DNA of 64,000 nt from Cardiobacterium sp. Marseille-Q4385 (GCF_916618745.1 NZ_OU745373.1:1564501-1628500), one strand, 5' to 3'. Numbered from the stretch's first letter, positions 10,372 to 19,325 are shown. Program-made: numbers and translations. Notes: generated by a model from the sequence alone, not told the origin.

Positions 10372-10644
10372 CTAACCGAATAAATCGGCATGGCTACCGG
10401 TGCGCGACAAGATCAGCGCCCCATCATCTACACGGTAGAGCAGTAGCCAATCCGGCTCAATATGGGCATCACGCCAATCCTGCCAGTCCCCACCAAGTGG
10501 ATGATCGTGATAGTGAATGGGGAGTGGCTGTTCTTCCAGTAGCAGCACAATCAATGTTTTCAGTTTTTCCATGTTTTTGCCGCGCTTTTGGCAGCGTTTG
10601 ATGTCGCGCTCAAATTGTTTTGTGCGTAGCGGTCGCAGCGGCAT
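10372..10644 (-). CDS. yafQ: YafQ-family toxin (mRNA interferase)
   Basis: A 90-residue RelE/ParE-superfamily toxin of the YafQ branch, which cleaves mRNA on the ribosome. Family features: FERDIKRCQKRGKN near the N-terminus, LPIHYHDHPLGGDWQDWRDAHIEPDWLLLYR through the centre, and SRTGSHADLF at the end, including the C-terminal His of the active site (SHADLF). Its ATG overlaps the last base of the antitoxin stop, so the pair is translationally coupled. Confidence 0.9.
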   Translation of the reverse strand: MPLRPLRTKQFERDIKRCQKRGKNMEKLKTLIVLLLEEQPLPIHYHDHPLGGDWQDWRDAHIEPDWLLLYRVDDGALILSRTGSHADLFG

Positions 10645-10817
10645 TAAATCCCCAGCTTTTTGAACAGGTCCTCGGCATTTTCTGCCGCAAGCAATTCTTC
10701 GCCGCGTTCGGCTTTGGTCAGGGTTTCTGCTGTTAATGGGTTGGGGGTCTCCGGCAATGTTGCCTTGCGTTTGCGTGGGCGCGTTTTGTCATGCACGAAG
10801 TGTAGTAAATCCGTCAT
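10644..10817 (-). CDS. RelB/DinJ-like antitoxin, unusually short
   Basis: Only 57 residues. The C-terminal half (LTAETLTKAERGEELL, AENAEDLFKKLGI) is the toxin-binding tail seen in RelB/DinJ antitoxins paired with YafQ. The N-terminal ribbon-helix-helix DNA-binding domain of the usual ~85-100-residue protein is not visible; instead there is a short basic stretch (KTRPRKRKA). ATG at 10817 has GGAGAA seven bases upstream; a longer in-frame start at 10859 does not add an RHH domain. It precedes and overlaps the toxin gene. Confidence 0.8.
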   Translation of the reverse strand: MTDLLHFVHDKTRPRKRKATLPETPNPLTAETLTKAERGEELLAAENAEDLFKKLGI

Positions 10818-10880
10818 ATGGGTTCTCCGGGTGGTTTCTGAAGGGTGATTGTAGTCCAAAACGGTATGTCTTCCAGGCAG

Positions 10881-13583
10881 TCAGTGCGCCTCATCCCAGT
10901 TGGCGCCGAGGCCGGTATCAACGATGAGCGGGATGCTCAGTTGTGCGGCGTTTTCCATCAGTGTCTTGATTTGCGGGATGAGGGTGGCGGTGCTTTCCGG
11001 CGCGATTTCAAAGACGAGTTCGTCATGCACCTGCATGATCAGGTGCAGGTCGTCCCTGCTGCCGAGAGCCCGGTCGAGGTCGAGCATGGCGCGCTTGATG
11101 ATGTCGGCAGCGCTGCCCTGCATCGGCGCGTTGATGGCGAGGCGTTCGCTGGCCTGCCGCCGCTGCGGGTTTTTGCTGTTGATGTCCGGCAGGTAGAGGC
11201 GCCGCCCCAGGAGGGTTTCGACGTAGCCCTGACGGCGCGCGGTTTCGCGCGTCGTTTCCATGTAGTCGCGCACTTTCGGGTAGCGCGCGAAGTAGGTGTC
11301 GATGTAGTCCGCCGCCTGGCCGCGCGGGATGTTGAGCTGGCGGGCGAGGCCGAAGGCGCTCATGCCGTAGATGAGGCCGAAGTTGATCGCTTTGGCGTCG
11401 CGGCGCTGTTCGCGGCTGACGGCTTCCGGCGCGACGCCAAAGATTTCGGCAGCGGTGGCGCGGTGGATGTCGTCGCCTCTGGCGAAGGCGGCGAGCAGGC
11501 CGGGGTCGGCGGAGAGGTGCGCCATGATGCGCAGTTCGATTTGTGAGTAGTCGGCGGCCAGTATTTGCATGCCGTCGGCGGCGATGAAGGCCTGGCGGAT
11601 GCGGCGGCCTTCGTCGCTGCGCGCCGGGATGTTTTGCAGGTTGGGGTCGCTCGATGAGAGGCGGCCAGTGCTGGTGACGGCCTGGTGGTAGCTGGTGTGG
11701 ATGCGCCCCGTCTGCGGGTTCACCAGTTCGGGCAGGCGGTCGGTGTAGGTGCTTTTCAGTTTGGCGAGGCTGCGGTGTTCGAGGATGAGACGCGGCAGTT
11801 CGGCGCCGTGGGTTTCGGCGAGTTCGGCCAGGGTTTCTTCGTCGGTGCTGGGCTGGCCTTTCGGGGTTTTGCGGATGATGGGCAGGTTTTGTTGTTCGTA
11901 GAGGATTTTTTGTAGTTGTTTGGGTGAGCCGAGGTTGAAGGCTTCGCCCGCGAGGTCGTGCGCCTGTTGTTCGAGGGTGGCGAGGCGGTCGCTGATTTCG
12001 GCGCTGTGAGCGGCAAGTGCAGCAGGGTTGATGCGCACGCCGCGTTCTTCGATGCGGTAGAGCTGTTCGGCCAGCGGCAGTTCGAGGTCGCGGTAGAGGG
12101 CTTCAAGGCGCGGCACGGCGGCGAGTTTGGGCGCAAGGTGTTCTTTCAGGCGCAGGGTGATGTCGGCGTCTTCGCAGGCGTAGTCGCTGGCGGCTTCCAG
12201 CGGGATTTGGTCGATGGTGAGTTGTTTGGCGCCTTTGCCGACGAGGTCTTCGTAGGGGGTGGTTTTGTGGTTGAGGTAGTAGTCGGCGAGATCGTCGAGG
12301 TTGTGGCGGGTGGCGGTGCTGTTGATGGTGTAGCTCATCAGCATGGTGTCGTCCGTGATGCCGCGCAGGGTGATGCCGGCGTGGGCGAGGATGTGGCGGT
12401 CGTATTTGTGGTGCTGGCCGGTTTTGGCGATGGCGGGGTTTTCGAGGATGGGTTTGAGGCGGGCGAGGGTGGTGTCCCAGGGCAGGTTGGGCGTGAGTTG
12501 GTGCGCGAGCGGCAGGTAGTAGGCTTCGCCCGCCTGCACGGCGATGCTGATGCCGACGAGGCGGGCGCGCATGTAGTCGAGGCTGTCGGTTTCGGTGTCG
12601 AGCGCGAAGCCGTCTGCGAGTTGCGGCAGGAGGGCGTCCAGCTCTGCCAGGGTGGTGATGGCGCGGTAGTGGGTGGCGACGGGTGCGGGCGGCGCGGCGG
12701 GCGCGCTGTGGCTGAGGTATTGGGCTTTGATGCTGGCGAGTTCGTAGGTGTCGCAGAGGGCGGCGAGTTTGTCCGGCTGGCGCGGTTGCAGGGCGAGGTC
12801 GGCGATGGTGGTGCCGAGTTCGAGCCGGGTGTTGATGGTGGCGAGTTCACGCGCGAGGTGCAGGGTGGGGATGCCGGCGCGCAGGTTGTCGCCGATTTTG
12901 CCGGGGATTTTGCTGGCGTGGTCGATGAGGTTGTCGATGTTGCCGTATTCGGCCAGCCATTTGGCGGCGGTTTTCGGCCCGACTTTGGGCACGCCGGGGA
13001 TGTTGTCGGCACTGTCGCCGACGAGGGCGAGGTAGTCGATGACCTGGTCGGCGCGCAGGACATCGACTTTGAAGCGCGCTGCCACGTCATCGGCGGTGGT
13101 GATGGCGTTTTTCATGGTGTCGAGCAGGGTGATGTCGGCGTGAACCAGGAGTTGCGCCATGTCTTTGTCGCCGCTTGATATGACGACCTGGTAGTGCTGG
13201 GCCAGCGCCTGCATGGCGAGGGTGCCGATGACGTCGTCCGCTTCGACACCGTCTTCGATGATAAGCGGGAAGCCGAGTGCTTCGATGAGGCGGTGCAGCG
13301 GTTCGATTTGCGCGCGCAGGTCGTCCGGCATCGGCGGGCGATGCGCTTTGTAGGCGGGGTAGAGGTCGTGGCGGAAGGTTTTGCCCTGGGCGTCGAAGAC
13401 GACGCCGATGTAAGCGGGTTGGTGGTCGTCGTAGAGTTTGGCCAGCATTTTGACGACGCCATGCAGGGCACCGGTGGGGTGGCCGTCGCGGGTGGTGAGC
13501 GGCGGCAGGCCGTGGAAGGCGCGGAAGAGGTAGGACGAGCCGTCCACGAGGACGACGAGATGGTTGGGATCGGGGTGTTGCAT
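10881..13583 (-). CDS. polA: DNA polymerase I
   Basis: 900 residues. The N-terminal 5'-3' exonuclease is at about 1-290 (VLVDGSSYLFRAFHG; GVEADDVIGTLA; GDKDMAQL; GDSADNIPGVPKVGPKTA). The 3'-5' proofreading domain keeps its acidic residues (FALDTETDSLDY; later DTMLMSY and YACEDADITLRL). The polymerase domain carries ILAADYSQIELRIMAH, RRDAKAINFGLIYGMS and QVHDELVFE. It fills gaps in repair and removes Okazaki primers. The ATG at 13583 follows AAGGAC; an upstream start is less likely. Confidence 0.97.
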   Translation of the reverse strand: MQHPDPNHLVVLVDGSSYLFRAFHGLPPLTTRDGHPTGALHGVVKMLAKLYDDHQPAYIGVVFDAQGKTFRHDLYPAYKAHRPPMPDDLRAQIEPLHRLIEALGFPLIIEDGVEADDVIGTLAMQALAQHYQVVISSGDKDMAQLLVHADITLLDTMKNAITTADDVAARFKVDVLRADQVIDYLALVGDSADNIPGVPKVGPKTAAKWLAEYGNIDNLIDHASKIPGKIGDNLRAGIPTLHLARELATINTRLELGTTIADLALQPRQPDKLAALCDTYELASIKAQYLSHSAPAAPPAPVATHYRAITTLAELDALLPQLADGFALDTETDSLDYMRARLVGISIAVQAGEAYYLPLAHQLTPNLPWDTTLARLKPILENPAIAKTGQHHKYDRHILAHAGITLRGITDDTMLMSYTINSTATRHNLDDLADYYLNHKTTPYEDLVGKGAKQLTIDQIPLEAASDYACEDADITLRLKEHLAPKLAAVPRLEALYRDLELPLAEQLYRIEERGVRINPAALAAHSAEISDRLATLEQQAHDLAGEAFNLGSPKQLQKILYEQQNLPIIRKTPKGQPSTDEETLAELAETHGAELPRLILEHRSLAKLKSTYTDRLPELVNPQTGRIHTSYHQAVTSTGRLSSSDPNLQNIPARSDEGRRIRQAFIAADGMQILAADYSQIELRIMAHLSADPGLLAAFARGDDIHRATAAEIFGVAPEAVSREQRRDAKAINFGLIYGMSAFGLARQLNIPRGQAADYIDTYFARYPKVRDYMETTRETARRQGYVETLLGRRLYLPDINSKNPQRRQASERLAINAPMQGSAADIIKRAMLDLDRALGSRDDLHLIMQVHDELVFEIAPESTATLIPQIKTLMENAAQLSIPLIVDTGLGANWDEAH

Positions 13584-13759
13584 GGGTGTCCTTGGATGAA
13601 ATACCAATGCCAGACATTCGCTGAGCAGGCGGCGCGCCAACAGAGTCAGATGATGTCAGGATTGGTATGGATAGGGCTTTGCGGCACAATGCGCGCTTTC
13701 TCCGGTGCGCGGTATTGTGCGGCGCAGCGGTTTTTTGTCAATTTTTAGAGGGACTATTT

Positions 13760-14479
13760 ATGGCTAAACGTCGTCCACCGAAGGATGTGCATGCGAATGG
13801 ACAGAACATGGAAGGGGAAGCATGGCGGATATTCCGCATCGTGTCGGAATTTGTGGAAGGTTTTGCGCGGCTTGCGGTGATTCCGCCGTCGGTGAGTATT
13901 TTTGGCTCGGCGCGTATCCCGCCGGAGCATCCGGTCTATCAGCAGACGCAGGACATCGCCAAACGTCTGTCGGATGCGGGGTTTTCCGTGGTTTCCGGCG
14001 GCGGCCCCGGCGTGATGGAAGCGGCGAACAAGGGCGCGTATGCGGGCGAGAAGGGGCTGTCGGTGGGGGTAAATATCGTGCTGCCGCATGAGCAGTCGTC
14101 AAACGAGTTTCAGGATATTTCGCTGCTGTTCAGCCATTTTTTTGCGCGCAAGGTGATGTTCGTGCGCTATGCCAACGCTTATGTGGTGATGCCGGGCGGC
14201 TTCGGCACGCTCGATGAGCTAGCGGAGATCCTGGTGCTGATTCAGACGGGGAAATCGCGCAAGATTCCGGTGATTCTCGTCGGCAGCGATTTCTGGCGCG
14301 GGCTGCTCGCCTGGATGGAAACGACGATGGTCGCCGGCGGGCTGATTACCGCCGAGGATATGGCGCTGGTGTCACTGGTCGATGACACGGAGGCGGTGAT
14401 TCAGGTCATCCGCGATTTTTATGCGGATCGCGAGTTTGCCCCCAGTGCGGAGGAGGAGCATTTGTTGCGGCATTTGTGA
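13760..14479 (+). CDS. LOG-family Rossmann protein (TIGR00730)
   Basis: A 239-residue soluble protein with the LOG-family motifs GGGPGVMEAANKGA (about 76-89) and PGGFGTLDE (about 145-153). These form the nucleotide-binding and catalytic site of cytokinin-activating/nucleoside-monophosphate phosphoribohydrolases. In bacteria the substrate is usually an NMP; it is often misannotated as lysine decarboxylase. AGAGGGA precedes the ATG. Transcribed away from polA. Confidence 0.85.
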   Translation: MAKRRPPKDVHANGQNMEGEAWRIFRIVSEFVEGFARLAVIPPSVSIFGSARIPPEHPVYQQTQDIAKRLSDAGFSVVSGGGPGVMEAANKGAYAGEKGLSVGVNIVLPHEQSSNEFQDISLLFSHFFARKVMFVRYANAYVVMPGGFGTLDELAEILVLIQTGKSRKIPVILVGSDFWRGLLAWMETTMVAGGLITAEDMALVSLVDDTEAVIQVIRDFYADREFAPSAEEEHLLRHL

Positions 14480-14489
14480 TGCCCTTGCG

Positions 14490-14514
14490 AAAGCCCGCTA
14501 CGGCGGGCTTTTTT
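14490..14514 (+). terminator. Rho-independent terminator of the LOG gene
   Basis: Stem AAGCCCGC/GCGGGCTT with a four-base loop and a T run, 10 bases after the stop. Confidence 0.9.
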
Positions 14515-14599
14515 GTGGGCGGCGAAAGCGAGGGGTTTCCCCGCTTGACGAGCCCAGTGTTTATCCCGCTTGGCGGAACCGAAACCCATATCCCGCACA
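14515..14599. repeat. Two diverged 25-bp repeat units
   Basis: Units such as CCCGCTTGACGAGCCCAGTG and TATCCCGCTTGGCGGAACC. No gene. Confidence 0.5.
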
Positions 14600-14707
14600 T
14601 ATAGTTAAACATCTAAAAAATCGTAACGGCGTTGCGTCGCCTTGCCGTACTACCTGTACTGTCTGCGGCGACGCGCCTTGTTACGCTTTTTTATCTATCC
14701 AACTATA
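14600..14707. mobile_element. Correia-like MITE, subfamily B (108 bp)
   Basis: Ends TATAGTT...AACTATA; long imperfect inverted repeats of ~27 bp (TAAAAAAtCGTAAC / GTTACGcTTTTTTA); core GGCGTTGCGTCGCCTTGCCG then TACTACCTGTACTGTCTGCG. It matches the Correia element plan and is nearly identical to the copy at 63396. It abuts the terD terminator. Confidence 0.88.
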
Positions 14708-14730
14708 AAAAAGCTGCCCGCAGGCAGCTT
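14705..14730 (-). terminator. Terminator of terD
   Basis: Stem AAGCTGCC/GGCAGCTT with loop TGCG on the minus strand, followed by a T run that runs into the Correia-like element. Confidence 0.8.
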
Positions 14731-14749
14731 TGGCTATGGCAAAGGGGAA

Positions 14750-15325
14750 TCAGATATTGACGCCGTAATTCTTAGCCAGCGGGCCGAGGCCGCCCTTGAA
14801 ACCCTGACCGATGGCCTTGAATTTCCACTCACCGTTGTGGCGGTAGATTTCGCCGAAGATCATCGCGGTTTCGACCGAGGCATCTTCAGAGAGGTCGAAG
14901 CGGGCAACTTCGGTGTTGTTGTCCTGGTTGACGCAACGGATGAAGGCGCTGGATACCTGGCCGAAGTTCTGGCCGCGCGCTTCGGCGTCGTGGATGGTAA
15001 CGGCGATGGCGATTTTTTCGACATCTGCCGGGACTTTGTTCAGCTCAACGATGATGGCTTCATCGTCGCCTTCGCCTTCACCGGTGCGGTTGTCGCCGGT
15101 GTGAGCGACACTGCCGTCGGCAGATTTTGGCTGGTTGTAGAAGATGAAATCGGCGTCACTACGGACTTTGCCGTCGGCACCGAGGAGGAAGGCGCTGCCG
15201 TCCAGATCGAAATCGGCGCCGTCGGTGGCGCGTACGTCCCAGCCGAGTCCGATGAGCATTTTTTGCATGCCGGGGGCTTCTTTGCTCAGGCTGACGTTAC
15301 CGCCTTTTTGCAGGCTGATGGCCAT
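14750..15325 (-). CDS. terD: TerD-family protein
   Basis: A 191-residue protein matching TerD along its whole length: it starts MAISLQKGGNVSLSKEAPGM and has LGWDVR, DFDLDGSAFLL, the calcium-binding loop GDNRTGEGEGDDEAI (about 80-94) and the C-terminal ATRFDLSED-like block. TerD-like proteins bind Ca2+ and belong to stress, phage and tellurite response systems. It stands alone, but a TerY-type triad lies about 27 kb away. AGGAGAACC precedes the ATG. Confidence 0.93.
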   Translation of the reverse strand: MAISLQKGGNVSLSKEAPGMQKMLIGLGWDVRATDGADFDLDGSAFLLGADGKVRSDADFIFYNQPKSADGSVAHTGDNRTGEGEGDDEAIIVELNKVPADVEKIAIAVTIHDAEARGQNFGQVSSAFIRCVNQDNNTEVARFDLSEDASVETAMIFGEIYRHNGEWKFKAIGQGFKGGLGPLAKNYGVNI

Positions 15326-15385
15326 AAGGGTTCTCCTGTGAATTGAGGGGAAATGGGGGTGCAGCGGGGCTGCGCGGGCGATTAT

Positions 15386-15416
15386 ATAAGAAACCCCGCC
15401 GATGGCGGGGCTTCTG
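15386..15416 (-). terminator. Terminator of the TbpB-like lipoprotein gene
   Basis: Minus-strand hairpin AGAAGCCCCGCC/GGCGGGGTTTCT directly after the stop, followed by TATATAAT. Confidence 0.8.
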
Positions 15417-15421
15417 TGGGG

Positions 15422-16369
15422 TTATTGGCGTTTGCCGCCAAAGCCGCCCCACACGGTGCTGCCGTCCTGGTCGATGTGGCTGTAAGAGCCGAAGATTTCT
15501 TCAGCCAACGGCCCGGCAAAATTACCGCCAATGACGGTTTTTTTCTCGTCGGCGCCGAGGAAGCCGTTGCCGTTGATGTGGGCGTCGGTGATGCTGCCGC
15601 TGTGTGACGGGGTTTTGACGCTAAGGTCGAGGGTGCCCTTGGCGAAGTCGGCGCGGGCGTTCATCGTGCCGGTCTCGGTGCGCAGGTACTGTTCGTCCTT
15701 GTTGTGGAAGTTCAGGATACTGTCGCCGCTGTAAGTGGCGCTGCCGCCGCCCGGCATTTGCGTGGTTTCGTTGCCGCGCGCGAAAAACAGGCGTTCATCA
15801 TTCTGGTCAAAGTTAAAGTTGCCGAACTGGATGTAACGGTAGCTGTTGTCGCTGACCTGGAAGCTGTTGTAGGACAGGTCTTCTTTGCCGTTGATATTGT
15901 TGAAGATGAGCAGGCCACCTTTGTGCTCGCTGGCTGCGAAGGTGGGCAGTTTGATCTGGCCAACGCTGAGGTTACTTTGGTCACGGATATTGCGGGCAAC
16001 GGGGGTGCTCAGGATCCCGGTCGTCAAGGTGTAGGTGGCGCCGGTCAGTTCGCCGCTACGGGGAGCGATGGTCAGCGCGCTGTTGTTTGATGGTGGGTTC
16101 TGGCCGTTATTGTCAGGGTTTTGCTGGGGGGTATTGTCAGCGGTGTTGTCTGTTTGTCCGTTATCCGCCGGGGTGTTGTTTGAGGAAGTATTGCCCGTTT
16201 GTCCACTGTTGTCTTGTTGGGTGATGGGGGTGTTGCTGTCATGCGGGCTGCTGGGGCGTTGCTGGCTGTCGGTGGGCTGGATGGCAGCGCTGTCGTTGTC
16301 GCTGCTGCTGCCGCCGCAGGCAGTGAGCAGGGCGATGGTGAGAGTGGCGAGAATGGCCTGATTTTTCAT
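15422..16369 (-). CDS. TbpB-like surface lipoprotein (likely Slam-dependent)
   Basis: 315 residues: signal peptide with lipobox LLTACGG near residue 18, then a long low-complexity Asn/Gln/Ser/Asp/Pro linker (about 20-95), then a beta-rich domain with an eight-stranded-barrel end resembling transferrin-binding protein B lobes (GGNFAGPLAEEIFGSYSH around 280-297). Such proteins are displayed on the surface by Slam translocators and bind host proteins. No slam gene is in the window. The host ligand cannot be read from sequence. Confidence 0.75.
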   Translation of the reverse strand: MKNQAILATLTIALLTACGGSSSDNDSAAIQPTDSQQRPSSPHDSNTPITQQDNSGQTGNTSSNNTPADNGQTDNTADNTPQQNPDNNGQNPPSNNSALTIAPRSGELTGATYTLTTGILSTPVARNIRDQSNLSVGQIKLPTFAASEHKGGLLIFNNINGKEDLSYNSFQVSDNSYRYIQFGNFNFDQNDERLFFARGNETTQMPGGGSATYSGDSILNFHNKDEQYLRTETGTMNARADFAKGTLDLSVKTPSHSGSITDAHINGNGFLGADEKKTVIGGNFAGPLAEEIFGSYSHIDQDGSTVWGGFGGKRQ

Positions 16370-16408
16370 GGGGGTCCTTCATGGTCTGTGTGAAAAGGGC
16401 GCGCATTG

Positions 16409-16457
16409 TATAGTCGTTTCAAATAGCACGGATACGGTTTTGGCGAGCCCTATTGGA
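16409..16457. mobile_element. Partial Correia-like element (subfamily A)
   Basis: TATAGTCGTTTCAAATAG followed by GATACGGTTTTGGCGAGCCC matches the left end of the element at 10171; the core and right end are missing. Confidence 0.6.
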
Positions 16458-16483
16458 AACAGCGGTACAGAAGCCATGGCAAT

Positions 16484-16507
16484 AAGAAACCCCGCCGGGC
16501 GGGGTTG
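16484..16507 (-). terminator. Terminator of the 165-aa gene
   Basis: Stem AACCCCGC/GCGGGGTT on the minus strand, followed by TCTTATT. Confidence 0.7.
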
Positions 16508-16524
16508 CGGAACGGTCGCTAGCA

Positions 16525-17022
16525 TTATTTTGTCGCTGCAATCCAGGCTTCCAGTTGCGCGACGGCGGGGGCGATCTGCGGATGGCTGGACCACGTTGCA
16601 TCCACCGGCGCACTGGGGGTGGCTTCGTCATCGGCGTTGTCGAGGTAGAGCGCGGCGATGGCGGTGGCGGTTGCGGCACTGGTGTCCGTTTGCAGGCTGC
16701 GCCAGTAGTCGAGTGCGCTGGCGAAGGCGAGGTTGCGCGGTGCGACATTGTCGGCGGGGTAATCGTCACCGAGGGCGGCGGCGACTTGATCGAGACTGTC
16801 GAGTTCGGCGCCGATGCGGCGTTCGTTCCAGTCCTGTTCGCGCACAAGCAGGCGCAGACGGCGGTAGTGCGGCTGTTCGATGGTGAGTTCCTGCGCGACT
16901 TCTTCGTCGCGCACCTGGGTTTCCAGCGCGGTGATGACTTTGCGCGCGAAGCGTTCCAGCGCAACTTTGCCGTGCTCTTGCAGTTGGGTGTGCAGATGGT
17001 CGAGGGTGTCCTGATAGTTCAT
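16525..17022 (-). CDS. Unknown soluble protein, 165 aa
   Basis: Strongly helical and acidic, with no signal peptide or TM segment. No family is recognised. Residues ~1-60 (MNYQDTLDHLHTQLQEHGKV start) look like a helical hairpin. It begins 3 bp after the upstream lipoprotein gene and shares its transcript, so it may serve that lipoprotein. This is inferred from position only. Confidence 0.65.
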   Translation of the reverse strand: MNYQDTLDHLHTQLQEHGKVALERFARKVITALETQVRDEEVAQELTIEQPHYRRLRLLVREQDWNERRIGAELDSLDQVAAALGDDYPADNVAPRNLAFASALDYWRSLQTDTSAATATAIAALYLDNADDEATPSAPVDATWSSHPQIAPAVAQLEAWIAATK

Positions 17023-17025
17023 GGT

Positions 17026-17901
17026 TTACTCGCGGTTGGCGCCGAAGACGGCAGTGGTTTCGGGATGATTCTGGCGGTTGACGGCTGCCGGCAGGCTGAA
17101 CTGGCCGACGAGGTGTTGCGCATTCGGCCCGGCGAAGGTGGCGTCCAATACGCCGCCGCTGTACGGCACGGGGTTTTCCAGCGTGCGGTCGTTGTAGTGG
17201 ACGTTACCGCTGACGCTGTTCCCGGCGATGGTGCCCTGCACGTCCAGCGCCTGGCCACCGACCGCCGAGAGGCCGCGCACGTTGCCGCTCACTGCACGGC
17301 TGCCGAAATCGACGGCGAGGCGGATTTGCCCGTCTTCGTTGTCGCGGTAGATGACGTTGCCGGCGTAGCTGGCTGTGCCATGACGTGGCATGGCAGCGGT
17401 GGGCGTCGGTTGCAGGACGTGGAAATGGCGGTAGCGGTCGCCGCTCGCGTGGAAGCTGCCGAAGGTGGCGTAGGAGAGGTTGCGGTAGAGCAGGGCGGCA
17501 CCGCCGCGTGTCCGGGTTCGGAAGGCGCCGTTGCCACCGTTGAAGGTATAACTGCTGTCGCGGTCAACCGTTGCGATACAGCTGCGGCAGACGCTGCTTC
17601 CCGGGAAATAGCGCATCACGCCGTCGCCATCGACGCGCGCCGTCGTTACGCGAAAGCCGTTCAGGCGGCGCCACTGCGCACCGGGCGTCGTCGTGCCACT
17701 GTCGCCGCCGATATTGCCGGGCGGCACGAAGGCACCGCCGCCGATGTTGCCGCCGTTGTCGTTATGGTTGCGCTGCTGCCCGTTGTGGTAGGTGTTGACG
17801 GTGAAGCCGGGGCCGTTGATGGACACGGCGACGTCGTTGCCGCCGCAGGCGGCGAGCAGCAGGGCGGACGCGAGCGCACAGAATCCGTTACTGAAGCGCA
17901 T
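17026..17901 (-). CDS. Second TbpB-like surface lipoprotein
   Basis: 291 residues: signal peptide with lipobox LLAACGG near residue 16, a Gly/Asn-rich linker (HNDNGGNIGGG region), then beta strands ending in a domain with FAGPNAQHLVGQFSLP (about 262-277). That signature is like the FxGPxAxEV motif of TbpB and related Slam-dependent lipoproteins. It is a likely paralogue of the lipoprotein at 15422. ATG at 17901 has a consensus AGGAGG. Ligand unknown. Confidence 0.72.
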   Translation of the reverse strand: MRFSNGFCALASALLLAACGGNDVAVSINGPGFTVNTYHNGQQRNHNDNGGNIGGGAFVPPGNIGGDSGTTTPGAQWRRLNGFRVTTARVDGDGVMRYFPGSSVCRSCIATVDRDSSYTFNGGNGAFRTRTRGGAALLYRNLSYATFGSFHASGDRYRHFHVLQPTPTAAMPRHGTASYAGNVIYRDNEDGQIRLAVDFGSRAVSGNVRGLSAVGGQALDVQGTIAGNSVSGNVHYNDRTLENPVPYSGGVLDATFAGPNAQHLVGQFSLPAAVNRQNHPETTAVFGANRE

Positions 17902-17915
17902 GGATAACCTCCTGA

Positions 17916-19325
17916 TTACAAAAATCTCATTGTAGCGCACAGACGCAAACTCGTCGGGCGCAGGCCGCGCCCATCCGCCGCCCGCCATACCTCGTAGAAA
18001 CCGAGCGCCTGCCAGAATGCCGCCAGTTCCGCGCTGTGGCCGTAACTCACCCCTAGCGGCGCGGGGCAGGCTGCCTGTGCCGCCTGAATCAGCGCCGTCG
18101 CGATGCCTTGCCGCCGCAGGGCGGGATGCACAGCGATGCGGCTGATGCGCGCCCAGGGGTGGTTGAAACGCGCCTCCTGGGTGCGGGTGAGCAACTGCTG
18201 CAACAGCAGCCGCCCCTGCGGTCGCCGCTCGCCGCGCAACACCGCCGCCGCGAGCTCCTTCGGCAGCGGCGATTCCAATAAAATCGACAGCACCCCCGCC
18301 ACCCGCGCACCGTCGGCGGCGACGAACAGCATCTGCTGCGGCAAATCCAGCAGACGTTTCAAATCCTCCGGCGTGGTGCGGTAATGCGCGGCAAAGAGCA
18401 GGGCAAACACCGCCTGCAACAAGACCTCATCCGCCGCCAGTTCTGCCCGCCCGACCTGACGCACCGTCCATGAAGCCGGTGCCTCCCCCAGCTCCGGTTG
18501 CAACAAAAACGCCGCATCCAGCACCGCTTCCAGCGCGTCGCCATGCGCAAAGCGCCACGCCTGCCGCTCGACGATGACCTCCGCACCATCACGCGCGACG
18601 AGCTGCGGCAGCACCTGCAAGGAAAACACCCGCCCGTGTCCCTCATAGCCGTCCTCACTGGCGGCGAGCGCATAGCGCGGGAAACGCGCCGTCAGCGCCA
18701 AAAGCTGCGCGGGCGGCACGGCAGAGGCTTCATCGACCAGCAAAACATCCGCTTGTGGCGCACGGAAGAGTGCGTCATCCGGCGAGAGGAAAAAAACGTT
18801 ATCCATATCCGCCAGCAGCTGTTGCAAGCGGGTGAGATTGCTGCGAAACGGCGCCACCACCAGTAGCCGTTTCTCCGCCCCCAACCAGCGCGCCTTCGCC
18901 GCTAAACGTGATGACTTGCCACGTCCGCGCCGCCCAACGAACACCTGCGGCCCCTCGCTGAACTGCACCACCTCCGCTTCCGGCGCGGCATCCGTTGCCA
19001 CCATCTCATTTGAGGCGAAGTGGCGCAGGCGGGCATTAAAAAAATCCGCGCAACCGTCGGTGGGGAGGCCAAAATCCAGCAGGCGGCGGTGATCGGGGTC
19101 GCCGTCCGGATAGGCGGGCGGCAAATACAGGCGCAGGTCGTGCCCGTCCGTGACCGTTCCCGCCAGCGCGGTAAACGCGTTGGGGAACAGACCGCCGCTG
19201 GCGTCGTAGCACAAACCATCGCGCGACTGCCCCAAATAGCGGCGAAAATCGCGCAAGGCCAGATCGCGCCCGAATACCCCGCTCTCGGGCAAATTCCCCG
19301 CTTCGACCAGCCGCAAACGCCGCAT
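17916..19325 (-). CDS. tmcA: tRNA(Met) cytidine acetyltransferase TmcA
   Basis: 469 residues with the TmcA order: a short N-terminal domain, an RNA-helicase-like module with Walker A GRRGRGKSSRLA (about 130-141) and Walker B LLVDEASAVPP (about 198-208), and a GNAT acetyltransferase domain (ISRIAVHPALRRQGIATALI, about 400-420). The enzyme makes ac4C34 in elongator tRNA-Met using ATP and acetyl-CoA. E. coli TmcA is about 670 residues, so this is a compact form with shorter terminal parts. GGAGG precedes ATG 19325. Confidence 0.9.
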   Translation of the reverse strand: MRRLRLVEAGNLPESGVFGRDLALRDFRRYLGQSRDGLCYDASGGLFPNAFTALAGTVTDGHDLRLYLPPAYPDGDPDHRRLLDFGLPTDGCADFFNARLRHFASNEMVATDAAPEAEVVQFSEGPQVFVGRRGRGKSSRLAAKARWLGAEKRLLVVAPFRSNLTRLQQLLADMDNVFFLSPDDALFRAPQADVLLVDEASAVPPAQLLALTARFPRYALAASEDGYEGHGRVFSLQVLPQLVARDGAEVIVERQAWRFAHGDALEAVLDAAFLLQPELGEAPASWTVRQVGRAELAADEVLLQAVFALLFAAHYRTTPEDLKRLLDLPQQMLFVAADGARVAGVLSILLESPLPKELAAAVLRGERRPQGRLLLQQLLTRTQEARFNHPWARISRIAVHPALRRQGIATALIQAAQAACPAPLGVSYGHSAELAAFWQALGFYEVWRAADGRGLRPTSLRLCATMRFL

